A DNA stretch of 64,000 bases from Opisthocomus hoazin (Eukaryota; Chordata; Aves; Opisthocomiformes; Opisthocomidae). Every line of letters starts with the position of its first letter. Positions within the stretch are counted from its first letter, which is position 1. The stretch is taken from the NCBI RefSeq assembly GCF_030867145.1, contig NC_134414.1:63213397-63277396 (forward strand), given 5' to 3'. Shown in pieces: positions 11,578-25,200 of this stretch. Below the pieces are notes generated by a model, which did not search any database, had not been told where the DNA came from, and saw nothing but the letters and a program-made list of their open reading frames with translations. The position numbers and the translations under genes were made by a program.

Positions 11578-14500
11578 GTAAGGGCGGCACGGCGAACAAT
11601 GGGGCCGGGGCGGGAGCGGCGGCGGGAGGCGCCCGCCCCGCCGGGCACCGCGGCGACGGCGTGAGGGAGCCGCCGGCCGGCAGCGACGCCGGCCCCGGCC
11701 CCGCCGCCCCCTCCGCGGGCGGTGACAGCCGCGGAGCCGCGCTGCGCGGCGGGCGCCGCTCGGCCCCGCTTAATCCCCTCAGGGCGGGTGATCCGCGGGG
11801 AGGCACCGCGCCCGGGCCGCCTGTCCCCCCCCCGCTCACCCCAGGCCCCCGCGGCCCGGCGCAGCCCAGGCGGCGGCGAGGGCGGCCGCTCAACTTGGTG
11901 CCTTTTGTTTCGCCGCCGGGGCTGGGACTGGGACCCGGCCCCGGCCCGGGCGTCCCTGCGGCGGGGCGGGAGCCCCGAGGGGACGCTCGGTGACGGGCGG
12001 AGTTGGAGGGACGGGCGTCCCCGCTGGCTTGGGGGAAGGTTTAGCCCGGGCCGACGGCCGGCGGGGAGGTGCCGGGGAGGACGGGACGGGACGGGACGAG
12101 GGGCAGCGGGCGCTGGCTCCCCGCCCGCCCCCGCCCGGTGCCGCCCCGCCGGGTGCCCTGGGGGGCTGCAATGGCCGCCGGGCGCTCCCGCCGCCTTCGC
12201 ACCCCCGGGGCGCGCCGCGGCGGCTCCGGCCTGGTGCCCTCGACGCCTCGGCCGCGCCCGAGCCGGGGAGCTCCCGCCGCCTTCCCCGAGCGAGCGCGTC
12301 CCGCTCAGGGGGGATCGGCCTCAGCCAGGCGTCAGCCGCTGGGGAAAGTTCCGAGAAGTTAATTTCCAGAGCGGGAGCTCGCGTGTGGTAGGCCTTATCT
12401 TCTGTCATACGGCTGCTTTGCTTTTATGCTTTAATTTTTTTTTTTTTTAAAGCAGACGCAAACTCCATGGAGTTGGTTTTTTTTTTTGAAGTTGCTGGTT
12501 TTGCGTGCTTGCTGGAGTGAAATTAGTGAAACGCGTCGCGTGTCTTTTTTTCGGCCGCAGCCTTCTTATCAGGGTTTCCTTAAAAGAGATTCGTCCCCGG
12601 AGAGTGGAAATATGATTGCTCTAAAGGAGCAGTATTGCTCCGCTGTTTGATTGCTCGTGTTTCTCGGATACTTTGACTCCTGCTCCTTGTATTGCTTCCA
12701 ATGTGTATTTACAGTGAGCAGCTGACGTTGGAATCAAGCCAGCCAAAAAGAAAATCCTGAAGGAGTCCAGTTAAGAAAAGCCCCAAGCGTTCTTCTGAAT
12801 TTAAGATATCCCCTTCTCCTGCTGATGGCTGCTTATTCGGGAATTGCAGTATCTAGCCAATTAGTGGATCTGAGCCTTTCAGAAATGGTCCCGCGTCCCG
12901 AGAAAGTACAAAATCCTCTTAGCTGTGCCTCACGTGTCCGACCTGCCGGAGTCTCGAAACTCCGCGCTGGTGGACGGGACAGGATGGGACAGGAGCGTTG
13001 CAACGCCACGTTGGGTCCCGGGGCTCGTGGTTACACTGGCGTGTGCCTCGCTGGGCAGCGCTGCGCGTGTAAGGACCGGGCTGTGAACGCCGCCGGGTGA
13101 GAGCGGCTTTCCCCTTTGCCCCGGCCTTCCCCGGTATTGGAAGCGTCCGGTGCTGAGCAAAGAGCAACAACTCTGTGGCTTGGGGATCCTGCTTCATGTT
13201 TTTCCTTTATAATTCAGAGCTTCGTCCTCTTGGGTATGGTTTTCGTCTAGGATGGGGTAGAGTCTCTCTTCTTTCCCTTGCAAACAGAAAAGATGAGGGG
13301 TTGTACATAATACAGTGAATTATGGTGGCTGTTTTTGAAAGCTTAGACATCGCTATATCAGCCTGAATACACTGTAAATTCTTTTATCCCCACAGAATTA
13401 AGTTCAAATGCAGCTGTGGAAGGGATCATTGGTAGTAAGGCCAACTGCCATCATCACGGGTAGGGGTTAGAAAGCTGTATTTTGCTGCTTGTTTTTTGCA
13501 CTATCTTGTGTACAGCCAACTAAATTGTGTTTTTTTTTCTTCAGTGCTCTGTTTTCTTGAACAAACCAAACAAACTAGGAAAGCGGGCAGAATGTTTAAC
13601 ACACAGTAACATGGGACTTCAAAATATGGAAGGTTGGCAAGAGACTGAATGTGTAATACCAAAGCCTGACTTAATTAATGATTGGACTTCAAATTAGAAA
13701 TCTTCCCCCCCCGCCCTTGACAGAGTTCATTAATCATTTTGTAATCAATATCTTAAAGCATCCGACTTGTAACCAAACTTCTTGAAAGAAAATTGTGGAT
13801 GATAAATGACCAAAGGGAAAACGCCACTTAAATGTGGTGGTTTGAAAAAGAAAAGAAAAAGACTTGCTCTAGGAGATGTATTTCTGTATTAAAATTCAGA
13901 TAGAGAATTCTGAGTATATAGAGCTATTCAGTAAATTTCCCTGCTGATTTTAGATTAATGTGACTTAGGAAAAAATCCAGACTTCCGCTTAAGAAATTCA
14001 TATATGATGAAAATTAGCATCTCTTTTTAAAAAATATAAAATTCTTGACACTGATGAATATGAGGCTTCCAGTGCTGGCAGCTTTTTAGGTGATGTAAGC
14101 TTTGTGATGGAGCTACACTAAAGAAATGCTTCTCTGATTTGAAATATCTTTGCATTAAGTCTTTGTCTTGCTCTTGGGCATGGATTTCTAAAAGGGACTG
14201 GCTGGTGCAGTGAATCCCAAACTGGGATCTGTTAGAGCATGAAGCTGGGGAAGATGGTCCGTGGGACCGTATGGTTTTCATGGCGTTTGCAGTGACAAGT
14301 TGGATGGTGGGCAGAGAAGTTTCAGGGGTGCCAGTGGGCTAAAAAGTCACGTGCACGTAGCCAGCTGAGTGCGTCCCTTCAGGTTTTGCAAGGTGGAAAA
14401 CTGTCCAGGGAACGATGACGTTGTGTCTTCTCTGGCTGTTAATTGTCATCCATCCTTCTTTCCTGAGGCTGGAATTTGAAGTGCAGGTCAGTGCTCTGAC

Positions 14501-16194
14501 CTCGTCCTCCCCTCTGCTTCGCTTGGGGAAATGCAGCTCTGCGTCTTGCCGACTGCAGGGGAGATCTGGATCCAGAGTTTCACTTCAGTGGAGTTGACTC
14601 ATCTTTTTAAACTTACATTCATGATCAGGAAGTATTTTTTGCAACTGTAGGGCTGGGTTGCAAAACCTGATTATATACATAATGAAGTTCCAGGGGATGT
14701 TTTCTGCAGTTAAACCTCTGTATTATTAATCTTGGTTACAGTCTAATGCAGAATCAATGTATTTGCATTATACTTTTCAGGCTGTGTGGTGATGGTTAGT
14801 GATAGGGACTAAACTTACTTTGGTCTGGTTTCTAGTTTGGGTTTTTTTCATGGTGCTTGTCTGTGCCAGTGTCCTTATTTTATATTGTCTTTTTTAGAAA
14901 AGCATGATAAAAATGCTATTTATTGAATATGGGTCCACCAACTTGTGCTGTTTTTTCTGTTTCTTCTTTTAGTAGTTGGCATGTTTATCTTGAAAGGGCC
15001 TTTTCAGTCTTAATTTCATGACTTTGAAAGGTAGCAGTTTGTGTGTGTTTTTGTGGTGTGATTTTTTTTTTGCATGTACTTTTCTGACTGGTAGGTGCTG
15101 AGTAGATGGTGAAGTTTATAGTTTACAGATGGACTGCTGAATTTGTAAAGGGGCAACTTGCTTTTCTGATTGTACAGGCAGAGAAGGCTAATTACAGAGG
15201 TATAAAAGGTCATCAGCCTCAGTCAGCTTTGAATTTGTGTAAAATGTCAGTAAATTTGGCCTGCAGAAATGCAGGCGAATCAGACAACTAGGTCAGTCTG
15301 CATCAGATGTGGGCACTACCTTGTTTGTAATCAATTGCAGCATGATGAGTCTTTTAGCCTTGTCTGTAACGAAGTGGACTTGATTAAATATTATGAGAAA
15401 TGAAAACATGATCTGTCTTTTGGTGAATTTAAGAAACAGGATATGCAACTAAATTTTTTTTTTTAAGTCTGGAAATATAAATGGGTGAAATTATTTTTAA
15501 TGTTTGGTTGTCAAAAAGGACTTGGAGAAAAAAGAATGGTGGCTCTGTTAGTTGGTTCTCAAATAAAATGAAGCTTTGTTGGTGAAGTTCACAGAGGTGC
15601 TAAAGGTCTGTTTTCTGTTGATCTCGGAGAGAGCTGTGATTTTTGTAATGTGCCCTTGAATGTTATGCAGTAAAGTCTGTTCTTGTGTCGCTGTATAAAA
15701 CAGGAAAGAACTTTCTCAAGCTGCAAAATCTGGATACTGAGATTTACGTTAGAAGATTTCTGTACAATACATGTTTGTTACTAGTCATGAGGAATACTTG
15801 CAAGGGGTCGGATGGTATTTTAATGTAAGGCCGGGATAGTGTTTTCAGATTGTGTTTTCTTTCCCACATTATAAACTGGGTGCAGTGGTGAAGCCCACTG
15901 AAAGGTGTGAGGCCGTGTCTCTGAGGTGGTGTTGCTGGTTCCCTTACCGGTGGTGCCCTGCCTGTGCAGCGCTCTGCTGCTTGCCGTTACCATCAGGTTT
16001 TTTGCTACCTTGGCATCAGCGTTGGAGATTGTTGTCCCCTGGTACAAGACTTCTCAAATGAGTGGTAATGTTAACAATGATTTCAAACCCAGTTTCCTTC
16101 CAAAGATGCTGACTTGGGCAGCCAAAGTAATGGTTTGGGGCCTGCAGGGTGACTGGATTTGCCATAATGAAAGTACCTTAAGAGACTAGTACAC

Positions 16195-17515
16195 TCCAGT
16201 TACGGAGCGATTCATCCTGAGTGCGCTCACCCGGGATGTGAAGGGCAACCAGGGGATCAGGCCCAGCCAGCATGGGTTCATGCAAGGCAGGTCCTGCTTG
16301 ACCAACCTGATCACCTGCTATGACCAGGTGACTTGCCTAGTGGATGAGGGAAAGGCTGTGGATGTTGTCTGCCTGGACTTTAGTAAGGCCTTTGACATTG
16401 ATCCCCACAGCATCCTCCTGGAGAAACTGTCTGCCCGTGGTTTGGATGGATGTACTCTTCACTGGACAAAGAACTGACTGAATGGCCGAGCGCAGAGAGT
16501 GGTAGTGCATGGAGTTAAATCCAGCTGGTAGCTGGTCACAAGTGGTGTCCCCTGGGCACAGTTTTGGGTCTGGTCTTGTTTAACATAATTTATTAATGAT
16601 TTGAATGAAGGGATTGAGTGCTCCCTCAGTAAGTTTGCAGATGACACCAAGCTGGGTGGGAGTGTCGATCTGCTGGAGGGTAGGACGGCCCTGCAGAGGG
16701 ATCTGGACAGACTGAATCGATGGGCCGAGGCCAGCTGTATGAGGTTCAGCAAGGCCAAGTGCTGGGTCCTGCACTTGGGTCACAACAACCCCGTGCAATG
16801 CTACAGGCCTGGGAAAGAGTGGCTGGAGAGCTGCATGGAGGAAAAGGACCTTGGGGTGTTGGTCTACAGCTGGCTGAACATGAGCCAGCAGTGTGCCCAG
16901 GTGGCCAAGAAGGCCAATGGCATCCTGGCTTGTATCAGGAACAGTGTGGCCAGCAGGAGCAGGGAGGTGACTGTGCCCCCCTGTACTCGGCACTGGTGAG
17001 GCCGCACCTGGAGTACTGTGTTCAGTTTTGGGCCCCTCACTACAAGAAGGACATTGAGTTGCTGGAGCGTGTCCAGAGAAGGGCAACAAGGCAGGTGAGG
17101 GGTCTAGAGAACAAGTCTTGTGAGGAGCGACTGAGGGAGCTGGGTCTGTTTAGTCTGGAGAAGAGGAGGCTGAGGGGGGACCTTATCGCTCTCTACAACT
17201 ACCTGAAAGGAGGGTGTAGTGAGGCAGGTGTTGGTCTCTTCTCCCAGGTAACTAGCGATAGGACGAGAGGCAATGGCCTGAAGTTGCGTCGGGGAGGTTT
17301 AGATTGGATATTAGGAAAAAATTTCTTTACTGAAAGAGTGGTCAGGCATTGGAACAGGCTGCCCAGGGAGGTGGTTGAGTCCCCATCCACGGAGGTGTTT
17401 AAAAAACGTGTAGATGTGGCACTTCAGGACATGGTTTTGTAGGCATGGTGGTGTTGGGTTGGTGGTTGGACTTGATGATCTTGGTGGTCTTTTCCAACCT
17501 ATGATTCTATGATTC
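16195..17515 (+). mobile_element. CR1 LINE, 5'-truncated, dead copy with partial RT
   Basis: The copy begins inside the reverse-transcriptase ORF; the endonuclease half is missing, as is usual for CR1. The RT motif LDFSKAFD lies at 16373-16396 and the catalytic FADD box at 16634-16645. The C-terminal part ([19 protein letters not shown] onward) follows in another frame. Inactivating changes include TGA at 16475-16477 (the expected tryptophan of a WIKNWL-like motif), a TAG near 16528 and frameshifts near 16560 and 16980. The native stop is at 17440-17442, followed by a 3' UTR and ATTCTATG-type octamers near 17500-17515. It is a fossil without activity. Confidence 0.95.
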
Positions 17516-19133
17516 AATTTGATGTGTGATTCTGCTGTCTTGTAAGGCTCTTTAAATTGCCCTTTCAAGCTGTGTCCCTCATTAGGTGCCTTAACAACTG
17601 AAAGGGATAGGTTCTGCAACCAAAGGGGAGCTTCCCCTCCTCTGCCAAGTTATAGATCTCCCCAAAGCATCTCTTTCTATAATACACAAAGTACTATAGA
17701 AATTCTGCAGCTGGAAATGTATCATGTGCCCAACTTTGAGGAAAAGCTGTGACTTTCTGACCGAAGACATGGGCAGCAAGCCATCCCTGCTTAAACAACT
17801 CCATTTGAGTGCAAGTAATACGCTCTATATACATAGAGGCAACAGGATGGCTGTCTCTGGGACAAGCTGCTCAGGTACCTGGATTGTCTGGTACAAAAAA
17901 CATTGCTAGGGAAGCACGTGTTTTTCTAGGTCAAAAGATGACTTACTGGTAGACTGGAAAACGTAGCAGTAATCGTGAAGAATTGGTATTGTTGTCTGCT
18001 TCCTTCACTGGTCTGGGGCTGCTGCTTCTGCTGGCCACCGTTAGCCTTTCTACGGCTTTCACTCCTGATTATTGCAGGACCAGTTGTTTGATCGCTGGTC
18101 ACTGGTAATACTGGTGACTGCGTCTCCTTAATCAAGCACCCTTCTTTCCAGTCACCTGCACCACAGGCACCGGTCAAGAAGACATTTGTCAGTTTATTCA
18201 AATAGCAAATGTGGCACAGAGGATCTAGCTGCTCAGTAACCTGTGTACATTTAATTGGCTCTTTCTGCTGCACATTTTGCATTTTTCTGTTGGTTACGCT
18301 CTCTGAAATAATTTTTTTCTGTGCCCAGATTGAGCACTTTAGCTGCAGACATTGTGTGTTCATTTCTTCCATCTCTGAGTGTTATTTTTGGACATGTCCC
18401 AGCCTCCATCTCCCCACTGAACAATACTAAAGGTGTTTGGCAGGGACCTTTGCTAGCCCAGCAATGGAGCACCGGTAGGCTGCTCGTTAGTCTTTTATGT
18501 CTCTCCTTATCAGTTTTACTGTGAAACTCCCTATCGCTTCGGTTGCACATGTTAGAATAATTAGGCTTCCTGTTCCGCAGGTTTGTATGGCACTGATTTT
18601 GCCCTGAAAGTTCAGGGGAGGGGAAGGTTGCTATTAAATTATGTGAAATGGCAAGTATGTCTTTGGTAGTTGCTGTTTTCCATTACGAGGTGGGTTTAGA
18701 ACATAGTCTTGCACAAAGAGAGGCAAGAATGCCGAGCAGACTTTCATGCTACTTACATAGGAGGTGTTTTCCCTTGCATTAGTAAGTAAGTGAAAATAAA
18801 TCTTAAAAATAAACCTCTTTTAAGAAGAAAAGAGGATGTGGTGGTATTGGTGCTGGGTTGGAACAGCGCTTCCCATCGTTCAGAGGCTCTGGGAACACAG
18901 CAGGTATCAGATGGACTTGGAGCATTTCCCTGGCCACCCTGGTCTTCCCGTGATTATGGGAAGGGAGGATGAGGCATCTTTCAGGGGCTGAGGATTTTTT
19001 TCTGTCTCTCATTTTTCGAATTATCCTGGAGTTTGCTGCTGCTTATGGCTTACCATCAAGGTGAAATGAATTTGATTTGGTTTTACTTTGTTAATTCTCT
19101 TCAGTCTTATGATTGCAATAACAGTGATTACAA

Positions 19134-19780
19134 CCATGAGCCAGCAGTGTGCGCTGGCTGCCAAGAAGGCAAATGGGATCCTGGGGTGCATCAAGAAGAG
19201 TGTGGCCAGCAGGACGAGGGAGGTTCTCCTTCCCCTCTACTCTGCCCTAGTGAGGCCTCATCTGGAGTACTGTGTCCAGTTCTGGGCTCCCCAGTTCAAG
19301 AAAGATGAAGAGCTACTCGAGAGAGTCCAGCGGAGGGCTAAAAGGATGGTGAGGGGACTGGAACATCTCCCCTATGAGGAGAGGCTGAGGGAGCTGGGCT
19401 TGTTCAGCCTGAAGAAGAGAAGGCTGCGAGGGGACCTTATAAATGCCTACAAATATCTGAAGGGTGGGTGTCAGGAGGATGGGGCCAAGCTCTTTTCAGT
19501 GGTGCCCAGTGACAGGACAAGGGGCAATGGGCACAAACTGAAGCACAGGAAGTTCTGTCTGATCATGAGGAAGAACTTCTTCCCTCTGAGGGTGACGGAG
19601 CACTGGAACAGGCTGCCCAGGGAGGTTGTGGAGTCTCCTTCTCTGGAGATATTCAAGACCCGCCTGGACAAGGTCCTGTGCAGCCTGCTGTAGGTGACCC
19701 TGCTTCGGCAGAGGGTTGGACTGGATGACCCACAGAGGTCCCTTCCAACCCCTACTACTCTGTGATTCTGTGATTCTGTG
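19134..19780 (+). mobile_element. CR1 LINE 3' fragment with intact C-terminal frame
   Basis: The copy starts at [20 protein letters not shown] of the RT ORF and reads without a break to the native stop at 19691-19693, about 186 codons. It then has the 3' UTR and three ATTCTGTG octamers (about 19757-19780). It lacks the RT catalytic box and cannot move. The open frame suggests a fairly young insertion rather than function. It shares its subfamily with the inverted copy at 25735-26880; the two look alike at roughly nine bases in ten by eye. Confidence 0.95.
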
Positions 19781-22126
19781 AACTGAGAAGTCTCTGGCCG
19801 ACTCTTGCTGTGATGTATAATAGCAGTGTCTTTTTCAGATTAAGGAAAAGTGTGATTTGTTTAGTTTGTCCCACGTGAGGTTATTTTTTCGAACATCAAG
19901 GCTACAAAGGAGGTTAGAGCTCTTGTAAAAGTAAGAATTTGCAGAAGTTTTTGTGTTTTCTTTCAGGAGTTTCCTATTTTCCACGGAGGGGTTAGTATTC
20001 AGGCTCTTAACAATATGAAAAATATTAAAGGCAGAATGAGGAAGGGGGGATTCAGTTGCTGTACCTTTTAGAGAGTTAAGAGCGTATATAATTTTATGTA
20101 CCAAGTAGTCTCAGTGCGTTATAGAAGTTAAGCTTGTTTTGTGTGAATCTGTGACATAAGCCTCCTTGGAGGTAATTTTCAGTCTTTTTATTTGAAGGCC
20201 TTGTCTCCTGTCTTATCTTTGGTGTAATTCCTCCTGAAAATCTGTTTTGCATTTTGTTTGTAAGACCTGAAACTATTAATGTTTACCTTTAACATATTAA
20301 ACATTCAATAGTTTTCTTGCTTTTTAAACTGAGACATCAGTATGTGCACGTAGGAAGATCAACTGTATGGGTTGTGCCACTGTAACCTGTGTTGTTCATT
20401 AGCTGGTTTTTACAGCTTAGCTGAATTAACTGGTGTAATGTGGAAAATAAAGTTGTTTAATGTTTTGATGCAGAGCGCAGTTTTTTCCCACTGTGTCCTT
20501 TGAAACGTTGAGCATAATTTTCAGTACTGTTAAAAATAAAATACTAGAAACCAGGAAAAGAAATATAAAACAAGGAAAAAGGAGAAGATACCTAGCATGC
20601 CCAGTGAATGAATATTGAACCTGAAGCTAGCAGAAAATATCGTCAAAGTGCCTCAAAAGCAAATAACTAAACAAAACAAAGACAAAGCAGATGGTGTGAT
20701 AGTGTTGCAGTGGAGAGAAGGGCAAGTGACTCTGCCATTTGAATATAAAAAAGGTTTCAGAAGGCATGCTAATTAAGTGCTGCTCACAGCTCTGCGTTTA
20801 CTAATAATATTTGAAATTTGAGATGTCACAAACAGCACAGTTCCAAGGACATAGGACCCATTTGCCTAAAACATGTGAGTCAGAAGTCAACTTCTAAGAG
20901 AAGAATTTCTAAATAGACCTGTAGGAGAGAAGCTGGTGATGGTAACTTTATGGGGCAGGTTTTTCCATCTTGATTTTTTTTTTTTCCATGATATTTACAA
21001 TTAAGGCTTGAATGGTAACTCTACCTCTGTTTTTGATAATTCTCTGTCTATACCTCTGTGAACTGTTGGGCAACTTCAACCATGTTAGACAAACAATGAA
21101 GCTTAAATAAAAATATAAGTGCTAGATAGAGGAGAGGCTCAAATCACTGCAACTGTTGCTGGAGGTCATCTGTATTGCCCGCCAGCTGCCCGGTCGGCAC
21201 GTGTGTCGGCTGGGCAGTCACATAGGCACTGCTCAAAGCAGTGCCAGCCTCATGCCGTCTAATTAGCAGTGAGTAAACAGGACAGTGTTGAGAGAGGGGT
21301 CGGGAAAGCTGGCGGGCCAGAAGGTGTGTGGTGGAGTGAGCTATGCAGCAGCTGGCTTTTCGCCATGCAGGGGTTGAGGGAAGAGTATCAGTTGGGTGGA
21401 AACCAATTTTTATTAGCTCTGTTGGTCACCAGGCCCGAGCACATTTACGTGATGGCTCTTAGTGAGGAGGAAGCAAACCTAGCACTAATGAAGCCTGTCC
21501 AGAAGGTGAAATCTTTATCAAAAACCTTGGCCGCATTGACACCAAGTGCGATTTGCCAGAGTTATCTGGAAATGCTTCCCGTAGCTGTGAAGTAGTGTGC
21601 TTTTATCCAGTGAAGTACCAAAGCGATGGTGCAAGAGCAGGATATCTGCATGAAGTTTTTATGTCCAGTTGTCCAGTTTTTTAAGTGCAAATCAAGGACT
21701 ATTTCAGATTCTGAAACAAGAAATTATCACTCAGGCAATAACTTAAACATGAGCATTTCTCCCTTAGTTTTGTGTGCGGTGATGGCACACTGAGGCACCA
21801 GAGAAATCGTTGGAGCAGTTTCTAGTTGTAATAATGCTTCAAGGATCATTCGAAGCAATGGATGAGCAAATGACACGATGGTAGCTCTCTGCTTGAGAAA
21901 ACCCAACACAGAGAAACCATTCCTGTCCCCTTGAATGAAGAGAAGTACATGATGGAGGGGAGCTAGGGACTGATAGTGGAATGCTGCAAGCATGTGACTG
22001 AAAAATAGATCACTGTTGTGATGGAGTAGTGTGCATGTATGTGTTTGTACATATGATGAGAAGATGGAGTTCAGAAACATTTTCTTGCTCTGGAACCAAG
22101 TTGTAGACTTTTCATTTTCCTCTGAT

Positions 22127-22200
22127 TAAAAAACAAACAAAACAAAAACCCAAACCCAAAAAACATCAAACAAAAAACCCCAAAACCAAATAAAGCAAAC
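22127..22200. repeat. A/C-only low-complexity tract
   Basis: The tract has about 70 bp of A runs interrupted by one to four C, ending in CCAAATAAAG, with only two T and one G. It is the same style as the tracts at 971-1053 and 1885-1947. No repeat body lies beside it. Confidence 0.75.
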
Positions 22201-25200
22201 AATCTGTATATTCAAGAAAATTCAGATGTGTTTGTGAAAGCATACTGAATGCAGTGTTGTTCTTAATCAAGTATTTGCTAGGGTTGCTTTGACTCTCATA
22301 GATCGGTTAGTAAGATTTCTTTGGGCACTAGGTAAAACTACCAGATTTTTCTTCAAAGTTCCTTTCCTTAAAAGTGAGAGTAATGTCTGAAAATATGTAT
22401 TTTATGTTGGTATTTAAAATAGTTAAGTGGAAAATAGGTGATGTGATGAGAACAGCTAATACACAAAGAGTAACCTGGTTAAAGCTGAAGTAGTCAGCTG
22501 TAAGATGGTGAGCTCTTCGAGTGTGTGCCACAATAGATGGATCCAAGTAACAAAATTATGTTTTCCCTCCCAGTGTCACGTAAAGAAAAGAACAGGGAGA
22601 GCTTGGTGTGCCCCTGCGTCTCTGGATTTGGATTCTCTGCAAAATCAGTCTGCTATGAGGATAGTTGTAGCTGCAGGATTAGATGATGTCTATCTTTCAA
22701 GAAAGCTCAAAGAAAGTTCATTTCCATGTAAACACAATTCAATAGAAAAAATCCTGAGGAGAGTCTTTAGTCTACTTTTCTGCCTGCTGTTTTCAAAACA
22801 AAATGCCCCCTCCAACCTGAACAAACTTCTTTGCACTTAAAAGCACCCTAAGATTGGAACTGAAGCTTGGATGTGTGCTGTGAAAATGATAGCTATATAT
22901 CTAAAAAATGTCTACAGGAAAATGTAAAATGCTTCTAGAATTTTTAAAGCCTTGAATCTGCAGCAATTCTGGGCTAACCTCAGAGCAGAATGCATTTTAG
23001 AGAATGGTGATCTGAGAATAGTTCCAGCTTGGCAAGGAAAATGTGATTTCGGGACAGGGAAGAGAAAACTAATCAGAATAATAGGTCTGGCCCTTGCAAG
23101 TAGATTGAGCCTAATGAAATTAATATATGAAAATTAATTATAAAACCAGCCTGATAATATGTAACAAGACCTAAGAGGATGTTTGAAAATCTGCAAGTAA
23201 CTCCAGGATTCTTCTTCAGAGGAGTTCCCGGGAGTGGAATAAGAATATCTGCTGTTGCTTTCCCACAGAGCATTTGAATTGCAGTAAGCAACCCCACTGC
23301 ACTCATGTGCATATATTTCCTGTTTCAATCAACTGACAGTTTGGCTCAACTTGGAAAAGGCCGAAATGCCTGAGAGCTGGATACAGTACAGTATCAGCTG
23401 GGTAAGAGTTTCCTAAAGTCTTTTGGCAGTGTCTGACTTTTGTGAAATAAAATACGCTGCAGCAATTTATAATTTGTATGTGTGTCTATTAACCAGTGAT
23501 TGAATTTATTCTAAGCATTAACGTGTTTGTTTATGACAAATCCTGAATAGCATATTTTTTCATTAGATTTCCAGGCTGAATTGAATTGGAATCTCGTCAG
23601 GAGGACAAGCTAGTCTGGTTACTTTTGAATGTGTTTAAGGAAAGTTTTGTAATGCCTTCTTTGGTATTCCTCCAGTAAGGCCTGATCCTTTTTTTATCTA
23701 CGGAGTTTAAAGCTTGAGGGGACAATAAGGACGCAAATCAATTGGAAGTAATTGCGACTAGATCATCAGCATAGTTTTGTTTAATTTACAGCGTTCATTT
23801 AGTGCTCTCTTGTTGAGGAAGTTTAATCAAATTCCTCGCGCTGTGGGGGACTGCCGGGAGGAATACCAACAATCTGGGTGCTTGTTTTGAGGACTTCACC
23901 TTATGTGAATGTAGTTCTGCATTTGGGACAGTAAGATTTTTAATACCTGGTGCGGTGGTTAGGGTGGTTCCTCTGTAACTGGGCATGGGGACACAGAGGC
24001 TTCCTCTCAGTTGGGTGCTTTCAGTGGGGCCAGGCTTGTCCCCCATCGATGCTCTTAAAGCCTCAGGAGAGAGGACCTCCAATTTTAATTTAAAGTCTCG
24101 CAGCAGCATAGGTGAAATGAGTGCTTTGAATGTTAATACCGCAAATACGGTTGTGTTCGTACCATGTCCCTGCTGTTTTGGAATAGACAGAATATCCTTT
24201 GGAAGCTCTTGGCACACTGCTTGTTTGTACTCTTGTTGAAGCGTGCTGTGTTACAGCGCGCATCTTTGAGGGCTGTGTTGGTGGTGCCTGATGCAGTGTT
24301 ACACTGTGCAGAGCTAGAGTCCTTAACCCCCAAGTCTGATAGTGTGTGCCCTACGGGGCAGCTCAGGCTGTCTTCTTCAGGGAAGAAGATTTGATGGGGA
24401 TAGCTGAAAAGCAAAAGTCTTGGCCTTTGAATGCATGGAATGTCGTGGGGGATTATGCTTAGCCAGTATGCAATTAGTTCATCTTAGAGGGAAGAGCAGT
24501 AACCCATTTCTTTGTGCCTGTTTCTTTTATCTGCCTTTTATTTCCCCTTTCTTTCCCCTCCTCGAAATTCCCATATGCATATACCCTCAGTGTTTTAGCC
24601 GTGTGTATGTTTGTTTTTTTCTGATTCACTAGTAAGGCTGAATTTCTTTCAGGGTGAAAGAAAAACATGCTGTAAATTGAGGTTCTGTGATTCTATTTCT
24701 GCATATCATGTGTGCTGCTGTTGGCAGTCCTGGGAAGAACCATCCCTCTTGTCTTACTTTTAACGATGGTTCGTGAGAAAAAAATAAACCCAACAGTGCT
24801 GTTGCCATTACAAGGCTGAGATTAGGGAAATTAATGAATATATGGCCTTTCTTCTTGAAATAAAGGGCAAAGAGTCTGCAATCTGAAGCATTCCTTTAAT
24901 GAAGGTGGGATGTTACTGAATGCTGCTTTTATCAGGTTTTCAGGTAGTAAGAATTATTTAGTGGTCTCAAAACCTGTCTATATTGATTGATTGTCCAATA
25001 TTTACTAGTTTTTCCTTCTTGAATTCTGTTCACTTTTTTTTTTATTTCCCAAGCCCTTTTTTTAATGCAGTTGCTGTATGTGACGGAATTCTATAGTATT
25101 TATCCACAATATTTCTATTCCTCTTTCCCATTGATAAGGTAAATGTGGTGGAAATATGTACTGTTTATGTTTTGTAAAGTTTCAGTAAGCTTATAGCCAA

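Larger units (their letters stand above)
10540..12370 (+). promoter_or_regulatory. FARP1: CpG island, inferred FARP1 promoter
   Basis: This 1.8-kb stretch is extremely GC-rich and dense in CpG, in contrast to AT-rich sequence on both sides. It has GC boxes (GGGGCGGG at 11607-11614 and 11963-11970), a G-quadruplex motif and no TATA box, as in broad housekeeping-type promoters. It lies upstream of the FARP1 start-codon exon on the same strand. Long frames on both strands, such as a 415-codon one on the minus strand (10646-11893), are side effects of scarce stop codons in GC-rich DNA. The exact transcription start cannot be read from sequence, and divergent transcription is possible. Confidence 0.8.

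Noticed and set aside
10646..11893. 415-codon minus-strand open frame in the CpG island, with several others on both strands
   Set aside because: Arg, Gly, Pro and Ala low complexity is what GC-rich DNA gives in any frame; no domain is visible and the region reads as promoter and leader.
21180..21225. CTGCCC...GGGCAG inverted repeat in a GC-rich patch
   Set aside because: Only a six-base stem with direct-repeat-like interior; no support for function.
21269..21595. 108-codon plus-strand frame starting at GTG
   Set aside because: No recognised domain, non-AUG start, no splice sites or retrogene tail.
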